Made by a program: the position numbers and the translations under genes. A stretch of DNA of 64,000 nt from assembly GCA_947579665.1 (NCBI GenBank), contig OX388343.1, positions 101,003,657 to 101,067,656 on the forward strand, read 5' to 3'. Shown one piece after another: positions 34,871 to 46,283 of the stretch; position 1 is the stretch's first letter, and every line of letters begins with the position of its first letter. Origin of the DNA: Sympetrum striolatum. Lineage: Eukaryota; Arthropoda; Insecta; Odonata; Libellulidae. Below the pieces are notes generated by a model, which worked only from the letters and a program-made list of their open reading frames with translations, did no database searches and was not told where the DNA came from.

Positions 34871-36799
34871 TAATTTAGTTGTAGTAAATGCTGTTAATTC
34901 TTTATTTCGTAATTAGTTTTAGTCTTATCGATTTGATGCATTTTGTATATCATTTATAAGTTATTTTTATCATCAATGATTGCTCTCGTGTATTATTTCA
35001 GGCTATGCATTCCGGATATTCGGAGGATGAGTCGGAGAAGATTGTTTATTGACCAAATGAAGAGCATTGGATTCCTGCAACCGGATTGTCGTAAATATAA
35101 GCTAATTTAGTCGTAGTAAATGCTGTTAATTTTTTATTTCGTAATTAATTTTAGTCTTATCGATTTGATGCATATTTTATATCATTTATAATTATTTTTA
35201 TCATCAATGATTGCTATCGTGTATTATTTCAGGCTATGCATTCCGGATATTCGGAGGATGAGTCGGAGAAGATTTTTTCTTGACCACATGAAGAGCATTG
35301 GATTCCTGGAACCGGATTGTCGTATATATAAGCTAATTTAGTCGTAGTAAATGCTGTTAATTCTTTATTTCGTAATTAATTTTAGTCTTATCGATTTGAT
35401 GCATATTTTATATCATTTATAAGTTATTTATATCATCAATGATTGCTCTCGTGTATTATTTCAGGCTATGCATTCCGGATATTCGGAGGATGAGTCGGAG
35501 AGGATTGTTTCTTGACCACATGAAGAGCATTGGTTTCCTGGAACCGGATTGACGTAAATATAAGCTAATTTATTCGTAGTAAATCCTGGTAATGTTTTAT
35601 TTCGTAATTATTTTTAGTCTGATCGATTTGATTTATTTTGTATATCATTTATTAGTTATTTTTATCATCAATGATTGCCCTCGTGTATTATTTCAGACTA
35701 TGCATTCCGGATATTCGGAGGATGAGTCGGAGAAGATTGTTTCTTACCACATGAAGAGCATTGGATCCTGGAACCGGATTGACGTAAATATAAGCTAATT
35801 TAGTGGTAGTAAATGCTGTTAATTCTTTATTTCGTAATTAGTTTTAGTCTTATCGATTTGATGCATTTTGTATATCATTTATAAGTTATTTTTATCGTCA
35901 ATGATTGCTATCGTGTATTATTTCAGGCTTTGCATTCCGGATTTTCGGAGGTCGAGTCGGAGAGGATTGTTTCTTGACCACATGAAGAGCATTGGATCCT
36001 GGAACCGGATTGACGTATATATAAGCTAATTTAGTGGTAGTAAATGCTGTGAATTCTTTATTTCGTAATTATTTTTAGTCTTATCGATTTGATTTATTTT
36101 GTATATCATTTATTAGTTATTTTTATCATCAATGATTGCCCTCGTGTATTATTTCAGGCTATGCATTCCGGATATTTGGAGGATAGGTCGGAGAAGATTG
36201 ATTCTTGACCACATGAAGAGCATTGGATATCTGGAACCGGATTGACGTAAACATAAGCTAATTTAGTGGTAGTAAATGCTGTTAATTCTTTATTTCGTAA
36301 TTAATTTTAGTCTTATCGATTTGATGCATTTTGTATATCATTTATAAGTTATTTTTATCATCAATGATTGCTATCGTGTATTATTTCATGCTATGCATTC
36401 CGGATATTCGGAGGATGAGTCGGAGAAGATTGTTTCTTGACCACATGAAGAGCATTGGTTTCCTGAAACCGGATTGACGTAAACATAAGTTAATTTAGTG
36501 GTAGTAAATGCTGTTAGTAGTAGTAGTAGTAGTATTGTTAAAAGTGCTTCGACAGCTTAAGTCATTTCGAACATTGGCTCCCACCGGGAATCGAACCCGG
36601 GACCGATTTCACCAAAGGCAAACGCGCTGTCCACATGACTATCCGGGTAAATGCTGTTAATTCTTTATTTCGTAATTAATTTTAGTCTTATCGATTTGAT
36701 GCATTTTGTATTTCATTTATAAGTTCTTTTTATCATCAATGATTGCTCTCGTGTATTATTTCAGGCTTTGCATTCCGGATTTTCGGAGGTCGAGTCGGA
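34871..36799 (+). repeat. Satellite between H3 and the 5-monomer duplication
   Basis: The stretch from about 34,150 to 35,744 matches 36,376 to 37,970 at an offset of 2,226 bp (nine monomers plus the SINE); for example TTAGTTGTAG occurs near 34,875 and 37,101. From about 35,745 the two diverge, and a second set of SINE-associated monomers leads into SINE copy 3. A monomer with GGTAATGTTTTATTTCG and GATTTATTTTG begins near 35,592 and recurs at least seven more times to the right. Apart from SINE copy 3, only satellite is present. Confidence 0.75.
36517..36646 (-). mobile_element. tRNA-derived SINE, copy 3
   Basis: Same 130-bp element at the same monomer position, flanked by GTAAATGCTGTTA (36,504-36,516 and 36,647-36,659). 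It has two private substitutions on the plus strand: AGCTTAAGTC for AGCTTAGGTC in the body, and GACCGATTTC for GACCGCTTTC in the tRNA-like part. The A and B boxes are unchanged. The tail has six GTA units. Its host monomer belongs to the same subtype but has GAAGATTG where copies 1 and 2 have GAATATTG. Confidence 0.87.
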
Positions 36800-37957
36800 G
36801 AGGATTGTTTCTTGACCACATGAAGAGCATTGGATCCTGGAACCGGATTGACGTATATATAAGCTAATTTAGTGGTAGTAAAAGCTGTGAATTCTTTATT
36901 TCGTAATTAATTTTAGTCTTATCGATTTGATGCATTTTGTATATCATTTATAAGTTATTTTTATGATCAATGATTGCTCTCGTGTATTATTTCAGGCTAA
37001 GCATTCCGTATATTCGGAGGATGAGTCGGAGAAGATTGTTTCTTGACCACATGAATAGCATTGGATTTCTGGAACCGGAATGACGTAAATATAAGCTAAT
37101 TTAGTTGTAGTAAATGCTGTTAATTCTTTATTTCGTAATTAGTTTTAGTCTTATCGATTTGATGCATTTTGTATATCATTTATAAGTTATTTTTATCATC
37201 AATGAATGCTCTCGTGTATTATTTCAGGCTATGCATTCCGGATATTTGGAGGATGAGTCGGAGAAGATTGTTTATTGACCAAATGAAGAGCATTGGATTC
37301 CTGCAACCGGATTGTCGTAAATATAAGCTAATTTAGTCGTAGTAAATGCTGTTAATTTTTTATTTCGTAATTAATTTTAGTCTTATCGATTTGATGCATA
37401 TTTTATATCATTTATAATTATTTTTATCATCAATGATTGCTATCGTGTATTATTTCAGGCTATGCATTCCGGATATTCGGAGGATGAGTCGGAGAAGATT
37501 TTTTATTGACCACATGAAGAGCATTGGATTCCTGGAACCGGATTGTCGTATATATAAGGTAATTTAGTCGTAGTAAATGCTGTTAATTCTTTATTTCGTA
37601 ATTAATTTTAGTCTTATCGATTTGATGCATATTTTATATCATTTATAAGTTATTTATATCATCAATGATTGCTCTCGTGTATTATTTCAGGCTATGCATT
37701 CCGGATATTCGGAGGATGAGTCGGAGAGGATTGTTTCTTGACCACATGAAGAGCATTGGTTTCCTGGAACCGGATTGACGTAAATATAAGCTAATTTATT
37801 CGTAGTAAATCCTGGTAATGTTTTATTTCGTAATTATTTTTAGTCTTATCGATTTGATTTATTTTGTATATCATTTATTAGTTATTTTTATCATCAATGA
37901 TTGCCCTCGTGTATTATTTCAGGCTATGCATTCCGGATATTCGGAGGATGAGTCGGA
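36800..37957 (+). repeat. 5-monomer tandem unit, copy 1 (1,158 bp)
   Basis: Markers recur after 1,158 bp: GACGTATATATAAG with GTAAAAGCTGTG, then GCTAAGCATTCCGTATATTC (37,003 to 38,161), TTAGTTGTAG and GGTAATGTTTTATTTCG (37,818 to 38,976). Five monomers of 232 bp would be 1,160 bp. Both copies are nearly identical, so this is a local and fairly recent duplication. The left limit is set where GGTCGAGTCGGAGAGG no longer matches the second copy. Confidence 0.75.
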
Positions 37958-39115
37958 GAAGATTGTTTCTTGACCACATGAAGAGCATTGGATCCTGGAA
38001 CCGGATTGACGTATATATAAGGTAATTTAGTGGTAGTAAAAGCTGTGAATTCTTTATTTCGTAATTAATTTTAGTCTTATCGATTTGATGCATTTTGTAT
38101 ATCATTTATAAGTTATTTTTATGATCAATGATTGCTCTCGTGTATTATTTCAGGCTAAGCATTCCGTATATTCGGAGGATGAGTCGGAGAAGATTGTTTC
38201 TTGACCACATGAATAGCATTGGATTTCTGGAACCGGAATGACGTAAATATAAGCTAAATTAGTTGTAGTAAATGCTGTTAATTCTTTATTTCGTAATTAG
38301 TTTTAGTCTTATCGATTTGATGCACTTTGTATATCATTTATAAGTTATTTTTATCATCAATGAATGCTCTCGTGTATTATTTCAGGCTATGCATTCCGGA
38401 TATTTGGAGGATGAGTCGGAGAAGATTGTTTATTGACCAAATGAAGAGCATTGGATTCCTGCAACCGGATTGTCGTAAATATAAGCTAATTTAGTCGTAG
38501 TAAATGCTGTTAATTTTTTATTTCGTAATTAATTTTAGTCTTATCGATTTGATGCATATTTTATATCATTTATAATTATTTTTATCATCAATGATTGCTA
38601 TCGTGTATTATTTCAGGCTATGCATTCCGGATATTCGGAAGATGAGTCGGAGAAGATTTTTTATTGACCACATGAAGAGCATTGGATTCCTGGAACCGGA
38701 TTGTCGTATATATAAGCTAATTTAGTCGTAGTAAATGCTGTTAATTCTTTATTTCGTAATTAATTTTAGTCTTATCGATTTGATGCATATTTTATATCAT
38801 TTATAAGTTATTTATATCATCAATGATTGCTCTCGTGTATTATTTCAGGCTATGCATTCCGGATATTCGGAGGATGAGTCGGAGAGGATTGTTTCTTGAC
38901 CACATGAAGAGCATTGGTTTCCTGGAACCGGATTGACGTAAATATAAGCTAATTTATTCGTAGTAAATCCTGGTAATGTTTTATTTCGTAATTATTTTTA
39001 GTCTTATCGATTTGATTTATTTTGTATATCATTTATTAGTTATTTTTATCATCAATGATTGCCCTCGTGTATTATTTCAGGCTATGCATTCCGGATATTC
39101 GGAGGATGAGTCGGA
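37958..39115 (+). repeat. 5-monomer tandem unit, copy 2 (1,158 bp)
   Basis: Copy 2 follows copy 1 at a constant offset until about 39,115, where TTTCTTACCAC replaces TTTCTTGACCAC. Part of the same monomer series returns at about 40,380-41,200, 1,850 bp further from the second copy and 3,008 bp (13 monomers) from the first. This shows repeated reuse of one short block. Confidence 0.72.
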
Positions 39116-41220
39116 GAAGATTGTTTCTTACCACATGAAGAGCATTGGATCCTGGAACCAGATTGACGTAAATATAAGCTAATTTAGTGGTAGTTAATGC
39201 TGTTAATTCTTTATTTAGTCATTAATTTTAGTCTTATCGATTTGATGCATATTGTTTATCATTTAAAAGTTATTTTTATCATCAATGATTGCTCTCGTGT
39301 ATTATTTCAGGCTATGCATTCCGGATATTCGGAGGATGAGTCGGAGAAGATTGTTTCTTACCACATGAAGAGCATTGGATCCTGGAACCGGATTGACGTA
39401 AATATAAGCTAATTTAGTGGTAGTAAATGCTGTGAATTCTTTATTTCGTAATTAATTTTAGTCTTAACGATTTGATGCATTTTGTATTTCATTTATAAGT
39501 TCTTTTTATCATCAATGATTGCTCTCGTGTATTATTTCAGGCTATGCATTCCGGATATTGGGAGGATGAGTCGGAGTGGATTGTTTCTTGACCACATGAA
39601 GAGCATTGGATTCCTGGAACCGGATTTACGTAAATATAAGCTAATTTAGTCGTAGTAAATGCCCCTTATATTTGATTTCGTAATTAATTTTCGTCTTATC
39701 GATTTGATGCATTTTGTATATCATTTATAAGTTCTTTTTATCATCATTGATTGCTCTCGTGTATTATTTCAGGCTATGCATTCCGGATATTCGCTGGATG
39801 GTTCGGAGAAGGAAATTTCTTGACCACATGAAGAGCATTGGATTCCTGGAACCGGATTGACGTAAATATAAGCTAATTTAGTCGTAGTAAATGCTGCTTA
39901 TTTTTGATTTCGTAATTAATTTTAGTCTTATCGATTTGATGCATATTGTTTATCATTTATAAGTTCTTTATATCATCAATGATTGCTCTCGTGTATTATT
40001 TCAGGCTATGCATTCCGGATATTGGGAGGATGAGTCGGAGTGGATTGTTTCTTGACCACATGAAGAGCATTGGATTCCTGGAACCGGATTGACGTAAATA
40101 TAAGCTAATTTAGTCGTAGTAAATTCTGTTAATTCTTAATTTAGTAATTAATTTTAGTCTTATCGATTTGATGCATATTGTTTATCATTTATAAGTTCTT
40201 TTTATCATCAATGATTGCTCTCGTGTATTATTTCAGGCTTTGCATTCCGGATATTCGGAGGATGAGTCGGAGAGGATTGTTTCTTGACCACATGAGGAGC
40301 ATTTGATCCTGGAACCGGATTGACGTAAATATAAGCTAATTTAGTGGTAGTAATTGCTGTGAATTCTTTATTTCGTAATTAATTTTAGTCTTATCGATTT
40401 GATGAATATTTTATATCATTTATAATTATTTTTATCATCAATGATTGCTATCGTGTATTATTTCAGGCTATGCATTCCGGATATTCGGAGGATGAGTCGG
40501 AGAAGATTTTTTCTTGACCACATGAAGAGCATTGGATTCCTGGAACCGGATTGTCGTATATATAAGCTAATTTAGTCGTAGTAAATGCTGTTAATTCTTT
40601 ATTTCGTAATTAATTTTAGTCTTATCGATTTGATGCATATTTTATATCATTTATAAGTTATTTATATCATCAATGATTACTCTCGTGTATTATTTCAGGC
40701 TATGCATTCCGGATATTCGGAGGATGAGTCGGAGAGGATTGTTTCTTGACCACATGAAGAGCATTGGTTTCCTGGAACCGGATTGACGTAAATATAAGCT
40801 AATTTATTCGTAGTAAATCCTGGTAATGTTTTATTTCGTAATTATTTTTAGTCTTATCGATTTGATTTATTTTGTATATCATTTATTAGTTATTTTTATC
40901 ATCAATGATTGCCCTCGTGTATTATTTCAGGCTATGCATTCCGGATATTCGGAGGATGAGTCGGAGAAGATTGTTTCTTGACCACATGAAGAGCATTGGA
41001 TCCTGGAACCGGATTGACGTATATATAAGGTAATTTAGTGGTAGTAAAAGCTGTGAATTCTTTATTTCGTAATTAATTTTAGTCTTATCGATTTGATGCA
41101 TTTTGTATATCATTTATAAGTTATTTTTATGATCAATGATTGCTCTCGTGTATTATTTCAGGCTAAGCATTCCGTATATTCGGAGGATGAGTCGGAGAAG
41201 ATTGTTTCTTGACCACATGA
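39116..41220 (+). repeat. Mosaic satellite stretch
   Basis: About nine monomers combine H2-type elements with the local 5-monomer block. GGATATTGGGAGG and a GTTCGGAGAAGGAAATTTC monomer near 39,800 recall 24,081, 27,788 and 31,641. From about 40,380 the local block returns (GGTAATGTTTTATTTCG at 40,826). Two adjacent monomers at about 39,100 and 39,335 have the short 87-bp form of the G+C-rich block. No gene or unique sequence is seen. Confidence 0.75.
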
Positions 41221-43592
41221 AGAGCATTGAATTCCTGGAACCAGATTGTCGTAAATATAAACTAATTTAGTCGTAGTAAATGCTCTTAATTCTTTATTTC
41301 GTAATTAATTTTAGTTTTATCGATTTGATGCATTTTGTATATCATTTATAAGTTATTTTTATCATCAATGATTACTCTCGTTTATTATTTCAGGCTATGC
41401 ATTCCGGATATTCGGAGGATGAGTCGGAGAAGATTATTTCTTGACCAAATGAAGATTATTGGATTCCTGGTACCGGATTGACGTAAATATAAGCTACTTT
41501 AGTCGTAGTAAATGCTGTTAATTCTTTATTTCGTAATTTATTTTAGTCTTATCGATTTGATCCATTTTGTATATAATTTATAAGTTATTTTTATCATCAA
41601 TGATTGCTCTCGTGTTTTAATTCAGGCTTCGCATTCCGGATATTCGGAGGATGAGTCGGAGAGGATTGTTTCTTGACCACATGAAGAGCATTGGTTTCCT
41701 GGAACCGGAATGACGTAAATATAAGCTAATTTATTCGTAGTAAATCCTGGTAATTTTTTATTTCGTAATTTATTTTAGTCTTATCGATTTGATGCATATT
41801 TTATATCATTTATAAGTTATTTTTATCATCAATGATTGCTCTCGTGTATTATTTCAGGCTATGCATTCCGGATATTCGGAGGATGAGTCGGAGAAGATTG
41901 TTTCTTGACCACATGAAGAGCATTGGATTTCTGGAACCGGATTGACGTAAGCATAAGCTAATTTAGTGGTAGTAAATGCTGTTATTTCTTTATTTCGTAA
42001 TTAATTTTAGTCTTATCGATTTGATGCATTTTGTATATCATTTATAAGTTATTTTTATCATCAATGATTGCTATCGTGTATTATTTCAGGCTATGAATTC
42101 CGGATATTCGGAGGATGAGTCGGAGAAGATTGTTTCTTGACCACATGAAGAGCATTGGTTTCCTGAAACCGGATTGACGTAAACATAAGTTAATTTAGTG
42201 GTAGTAAATGCTGTTAATTCTTTATTTCGTAATTAATTTTAGTCTTATCGATTTGATGCATTTTGTATTTCATTTATAAATTCTTTAATCATCAATGATT
42301 GCTCTCGTGTATTATTTCAGGCTTTGCATTCCGGATATTCGGAGGATGAGTCGGAGAGGATTGTTTCTTGACCACATCAGTAGCATTGGATCCTGGAACC
42401 GGATTGACGTAAATATAAGCTAATTTAGTGGTAGTAAATGCTGTGAATTCTTTATTTCGTAATTAATTTTAGTCTTATCGATTTGATGCATTTTGTATAT
42501 CATTTATTAGTTATTTTTATCATCAATGATTGCTTTCGTGGTATATTTCAGGCTAAGCATTCCGGATATTCGGAGGATGAGTCGGAGAAGATTGTTTCTT
42601 GATCACATGAAGAGCATTGGATTCCTGGAACCGGAATGACGTAAATATAAGCTAATTTAGTGGTAGTAAATGCTGTTAATTCTTTATTTCGTAATTAATT
42701 TTAGTCTTATCGATTTGATGCATTTTGTATATCATTTATAAGTTATTTTTATCATCAATGATTGCTCTCGTGTATTATTTCAGGCTATGCATTCCGGATA
42801 TTCGGAGGATGAGTCGGAGAAGATTGTTTATTGACCAAATGAAGAGCATTGGATTCCTGCAACCGGATTGTCGTAAACATAAGTTAATTTAGTCGTAGTA
42901 AATGCTGCTTATTTTTGATTTCGTAATTAATTTTAGTTTTATCGATTTGATGCATTTTGTATATCATTTATAAGTTATTTTTATCATCAATAATTGTTCT
43001 CATGTATTATTTCAGGCTTTGCATTCCGGATATTCGGAGGATGAGTCGGAAAGGATTGTTTCTTGACCACATGAAGAGCATTGGATCCTGGAACAGGATT
43101 GACGTTAATATAAGCTAATTTAGTGGTAGTAAATGCTGTGAATTCTTTATTTCGTAATTAATTTTAGTCTTATCGATTTGATGCATTTTGTATATCATTT
43201 ATAAGTAATTTTTATCATCAATGATTGCTCTCGTGTATTATTTCAGGCTATGCATTCTGGATATTCGGAGGATGAGTCGGAGAAGATTGATTCTTGACCA
43301 CATGAAGAGCATTGGATATCTGGAACCGGATTGACGTAAACATAAGCTAATTTAGTGGTAGTAAATGCTGTTAATTCTTTATTTCGTAATTAATTTTAGT
43401 CTTATCGATTTGATGCATTTTGTATATCATTTATAAGTTATTTTTATCATCAAAGATTGCTATCGTGTATTATTTCATGCTATGCATTCCGGATATTCGG
43501 AGGATGAGTCGGAGAAGATTGTTTCTTGACCACATGAAGAGCATTGGTTTCCTGAAACCGGATTGACGTAAACATAAGTTAATTTAGTGGTA

Positions 43593-43605
43593 GTAAATGC
43601 TGTTA
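43593..43605 (+). other. Empty SINE target site in a paralogous monomer
   Basis: This monomer has the same subtype as the SINE-bearing ones (TTTCCTGAAACC, AAACATAAGTTAAT, GTGGTAG before the site; TTTGTATTTC and GGATTTTCGGAGGTCGAG after it). It carries a single GTAAATGCTGTTA with no insertion. It is therefore a pre-insertion paralogue and confirms the insertion point and the 13-bp target-site duplication. Similar empty monomers occur near 42,200, 49,990, 52,310, 53,930, 56,250, 58,800 and 61,115. Confidence 0.8.
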
Positions 43606-46153
43606 ATTCTTTATTTCGTAATTAATTTTAGTCTTATCGATTTGATGCATTTTGTATTTCATTTATAAGTTCTTTTTATCATCAATGATTGCTCTCGTGT
43701 ATTATTTCAGGCTTTGCATTCCGGATTTTCGGAGGTCGAGTCGGAGAGGATTGTTTCTTGACCACATGAAGAGCATTGGATCCTGGAACCGGATTGACGT
43801 ATATATAAGCTAATTTAGTGGTAGTGAATGCTGTGAATTCTTTATTTCGTAATTAATTTTAGTCTTATCGATTTGATGCATTTTGTATATCATTTATAAG
43901 TTATTTTTATGATCAATGATTGCTCTCGTGTATTATTTCAGGCTAAGCATTCCGTATATTCGGAGGATGAGTCGGAGAAGATTGTTTCTTGACCACATGA
44001 ATAGCATTGGATTCCTGGAACCGGAATGACGTAAATATAAGCTAATTAAGTCGTAGTAAATGCTGTTAATTCTTTATTTCGTAATTAGTTTTAGTCTTAT
44101 CGATTTGATGCATTTTGTATATCATTTATAAGTTATTTTTATCATCAATGATTGCTCTCGTGTATTATTTCAGGCTATGCATTCCGGATATTCGGAGGAT
44201 GAGTCGGAGAAGATTGTTTATTGACCAAATGAAGAGCATTGGATTCCTGAAACCGGATTGTCGTAAATATAAGCTAATTTAGTCGTAGTAAATACTGTTA
44301 ATTCATTATTTCGTAATTAATTTTAGTCTTATCGATTTGATGCATATTTTATATCATTTATAAATTATTTTTATCATCAATGATTGCTATCGTGTATTAT
44401 TTCAGGCTATGCATTCCGGATATTCGGAGGATGAGTCGGAGAGGATTGTTTCTTGACCACATGAAGAGCATTGGTTTCCTGGAACCGGATTGACGTAAAT
44501 ATAAGCTAATTTATTCGTAGTAAATCCTGGTAATGTTTTATTTCGTAATTATTTTTAGTCTTATCGATTTGATTTATTTTGTATATCATTTATTAGCTAT
44601 TTTTATCATCAATGATTGCCCTCGTGTATTATTTCAGGCTATGCATTCCGGATATTCGGAGGATGAGTCGGAGAAGATTGTTTCTTACCACATGAAGAGC
44701 ATTGGATCCTGGAACCGGATTAACGTAAATATAAGCTAATTTAGTGGTAGTAAATGCTGTTAATTCTTTATTTAGTCATTAATTTTAGTCTTATCGATTT
44801 GATGCATATTGTTTATCATTTATAAGTTATTTTTAACATCAATGATTGCTCTCGTGTGTTATTTCAGGCTATGCATTCCGATTATTCGGAGGATGAGTCG
44901 GTGAGGATTGTTTCTTGACCACATGAAGAGCATTGGATCCTGGAACCGGATTGACGTAAATATAAGCTTATTTAGTCGTAGTATATGCTGTGAATTCTTT
45001 ATTTCGTAATTAAATTTAGTCTTATCGATTTGATGCATTTTGTATATCATTTCTAAATTACTTTTATCATCAATGATTGCTTTCGTGTATTATTTCATGC
45101 TATGCATTCCGGATATTCGGAGGATGAGTCGGAGAAGATTGTTTCTTGACCACATGAAGAGCATTGGATTCCTGGAACCGGATTGACGTAAATATAAGCT
45201 AATTTAGTCGTAGTAAATGCTGTTAATTCTTTATTTCGTAATTAATTTTAGTCTTATCGATTTGATGCATATTGTATTTCATTTATAAGTTATTGTTATC
45301 ATCAATGATTGCTCTTGTGTATTATATCAGGCTATGCATTCCGGATATTCGGAGGATGAGTCGGAGTAGATTGTTTGTTGACCAAATGAAGAGCATTGGA
45401 TTACTGGAACCGGATTGTCGTAAATATAAGCTTATTTAGTCGTAGTAAATGCTGTTAATTCTTTATTTCGTAATTAATTTTAGTCTTAACGATTTGATGC
45501 ATATTGTATATCATTTATAAGTTATTTTTATCGTCAATGATTGCTCTCGTGTATTATTTCAGGCTATGCATTCCGGGCTATCAGAGGATGAGTCGGAGAA
45601 GATTGTTTCTTGACCACATGAAAAACATTGGATTTCTGGAACCGTATTGACGTATATATAAGCTAATTTAGTGGTAGTAAATGCTTTTAATTCTCTATTT
45701 CGTAATTAATTTTAGCCTTATCGATCTGATGGATTTTGTATATCATTTATAAGTTCTTTTTATCATCAATGATTGCTCTCGTGTATTATATCAGGCTATG
45801 CATTCCGGATATTCGGAGGATGAGTCGGAGAAGATTGTTTCTTGACCATATGAAGAGCGTTGGATTCCTGGAAGCGGATTGACGTAATTATAAGCTAATT
45901 TAGTGGTAGTTAATGCTGTAAATTCTTTAATTCTTAATTAATTTTAGTCTTATCGATTTGATGCATTTTGTATATCATTTATAAGTTATTTTTATCATCA
46001 ATGATTGCTATCGTGTATTATTTCATGCTATGCATTCCGGATATTCGGAGGATGAGTCGGAGAAGATTTTTTCTTGACCACATGAAGAGCATTGGTTTCC
46101 TGAAACCGGATTGACGTAAACATAAGTTAATTTAGTGGTAGTAAATGCTGTTA

Positions 46154-46283
46154 GTAGTAGTAGTAGTAGTATTGTTAAAAGTGCTTCGACAGCTTAGGTC
46201 ATTTCGAACATTGGCTCCCACCGGGAATCGAACCCGGGACCGCTTTCACCAAAGGCAAACGCGCTGTCCACATGACTATCCGG
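46154..46283 (-). mobile_element. tRNA-derived SINE, copy 4
   Basis: Same element and same position. The left target-site copy is intact (46,141-46,153). The right copy (46,284-46,296) has one change, GTAACTGCTGTTA. The body looks identical to copy 1. It lies 9.6 kb from copy 3, about 41 monomers away, so it was carried there by a larger or older duplication. The monomer that follows again has TTTGTATTTCATTTATAAG and GGTCGAGTCGG, as after the other three copies. Confidence 0.87.

Noticed and set aside
35592..35798. Plus-strand open frames of 68-71 codons (also at 38,976, 39,197, 44,533, 46,760 and 56,496)
   Set aside because: They are one monomer read through the AT-rich part and the 87-bp block, and they recur because the repeat recurs. 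Their first half is a run of hydrophobic codons from AT-rich DNA, there is no gene context, and most sister monomers are frameshifted. I do not call genes.
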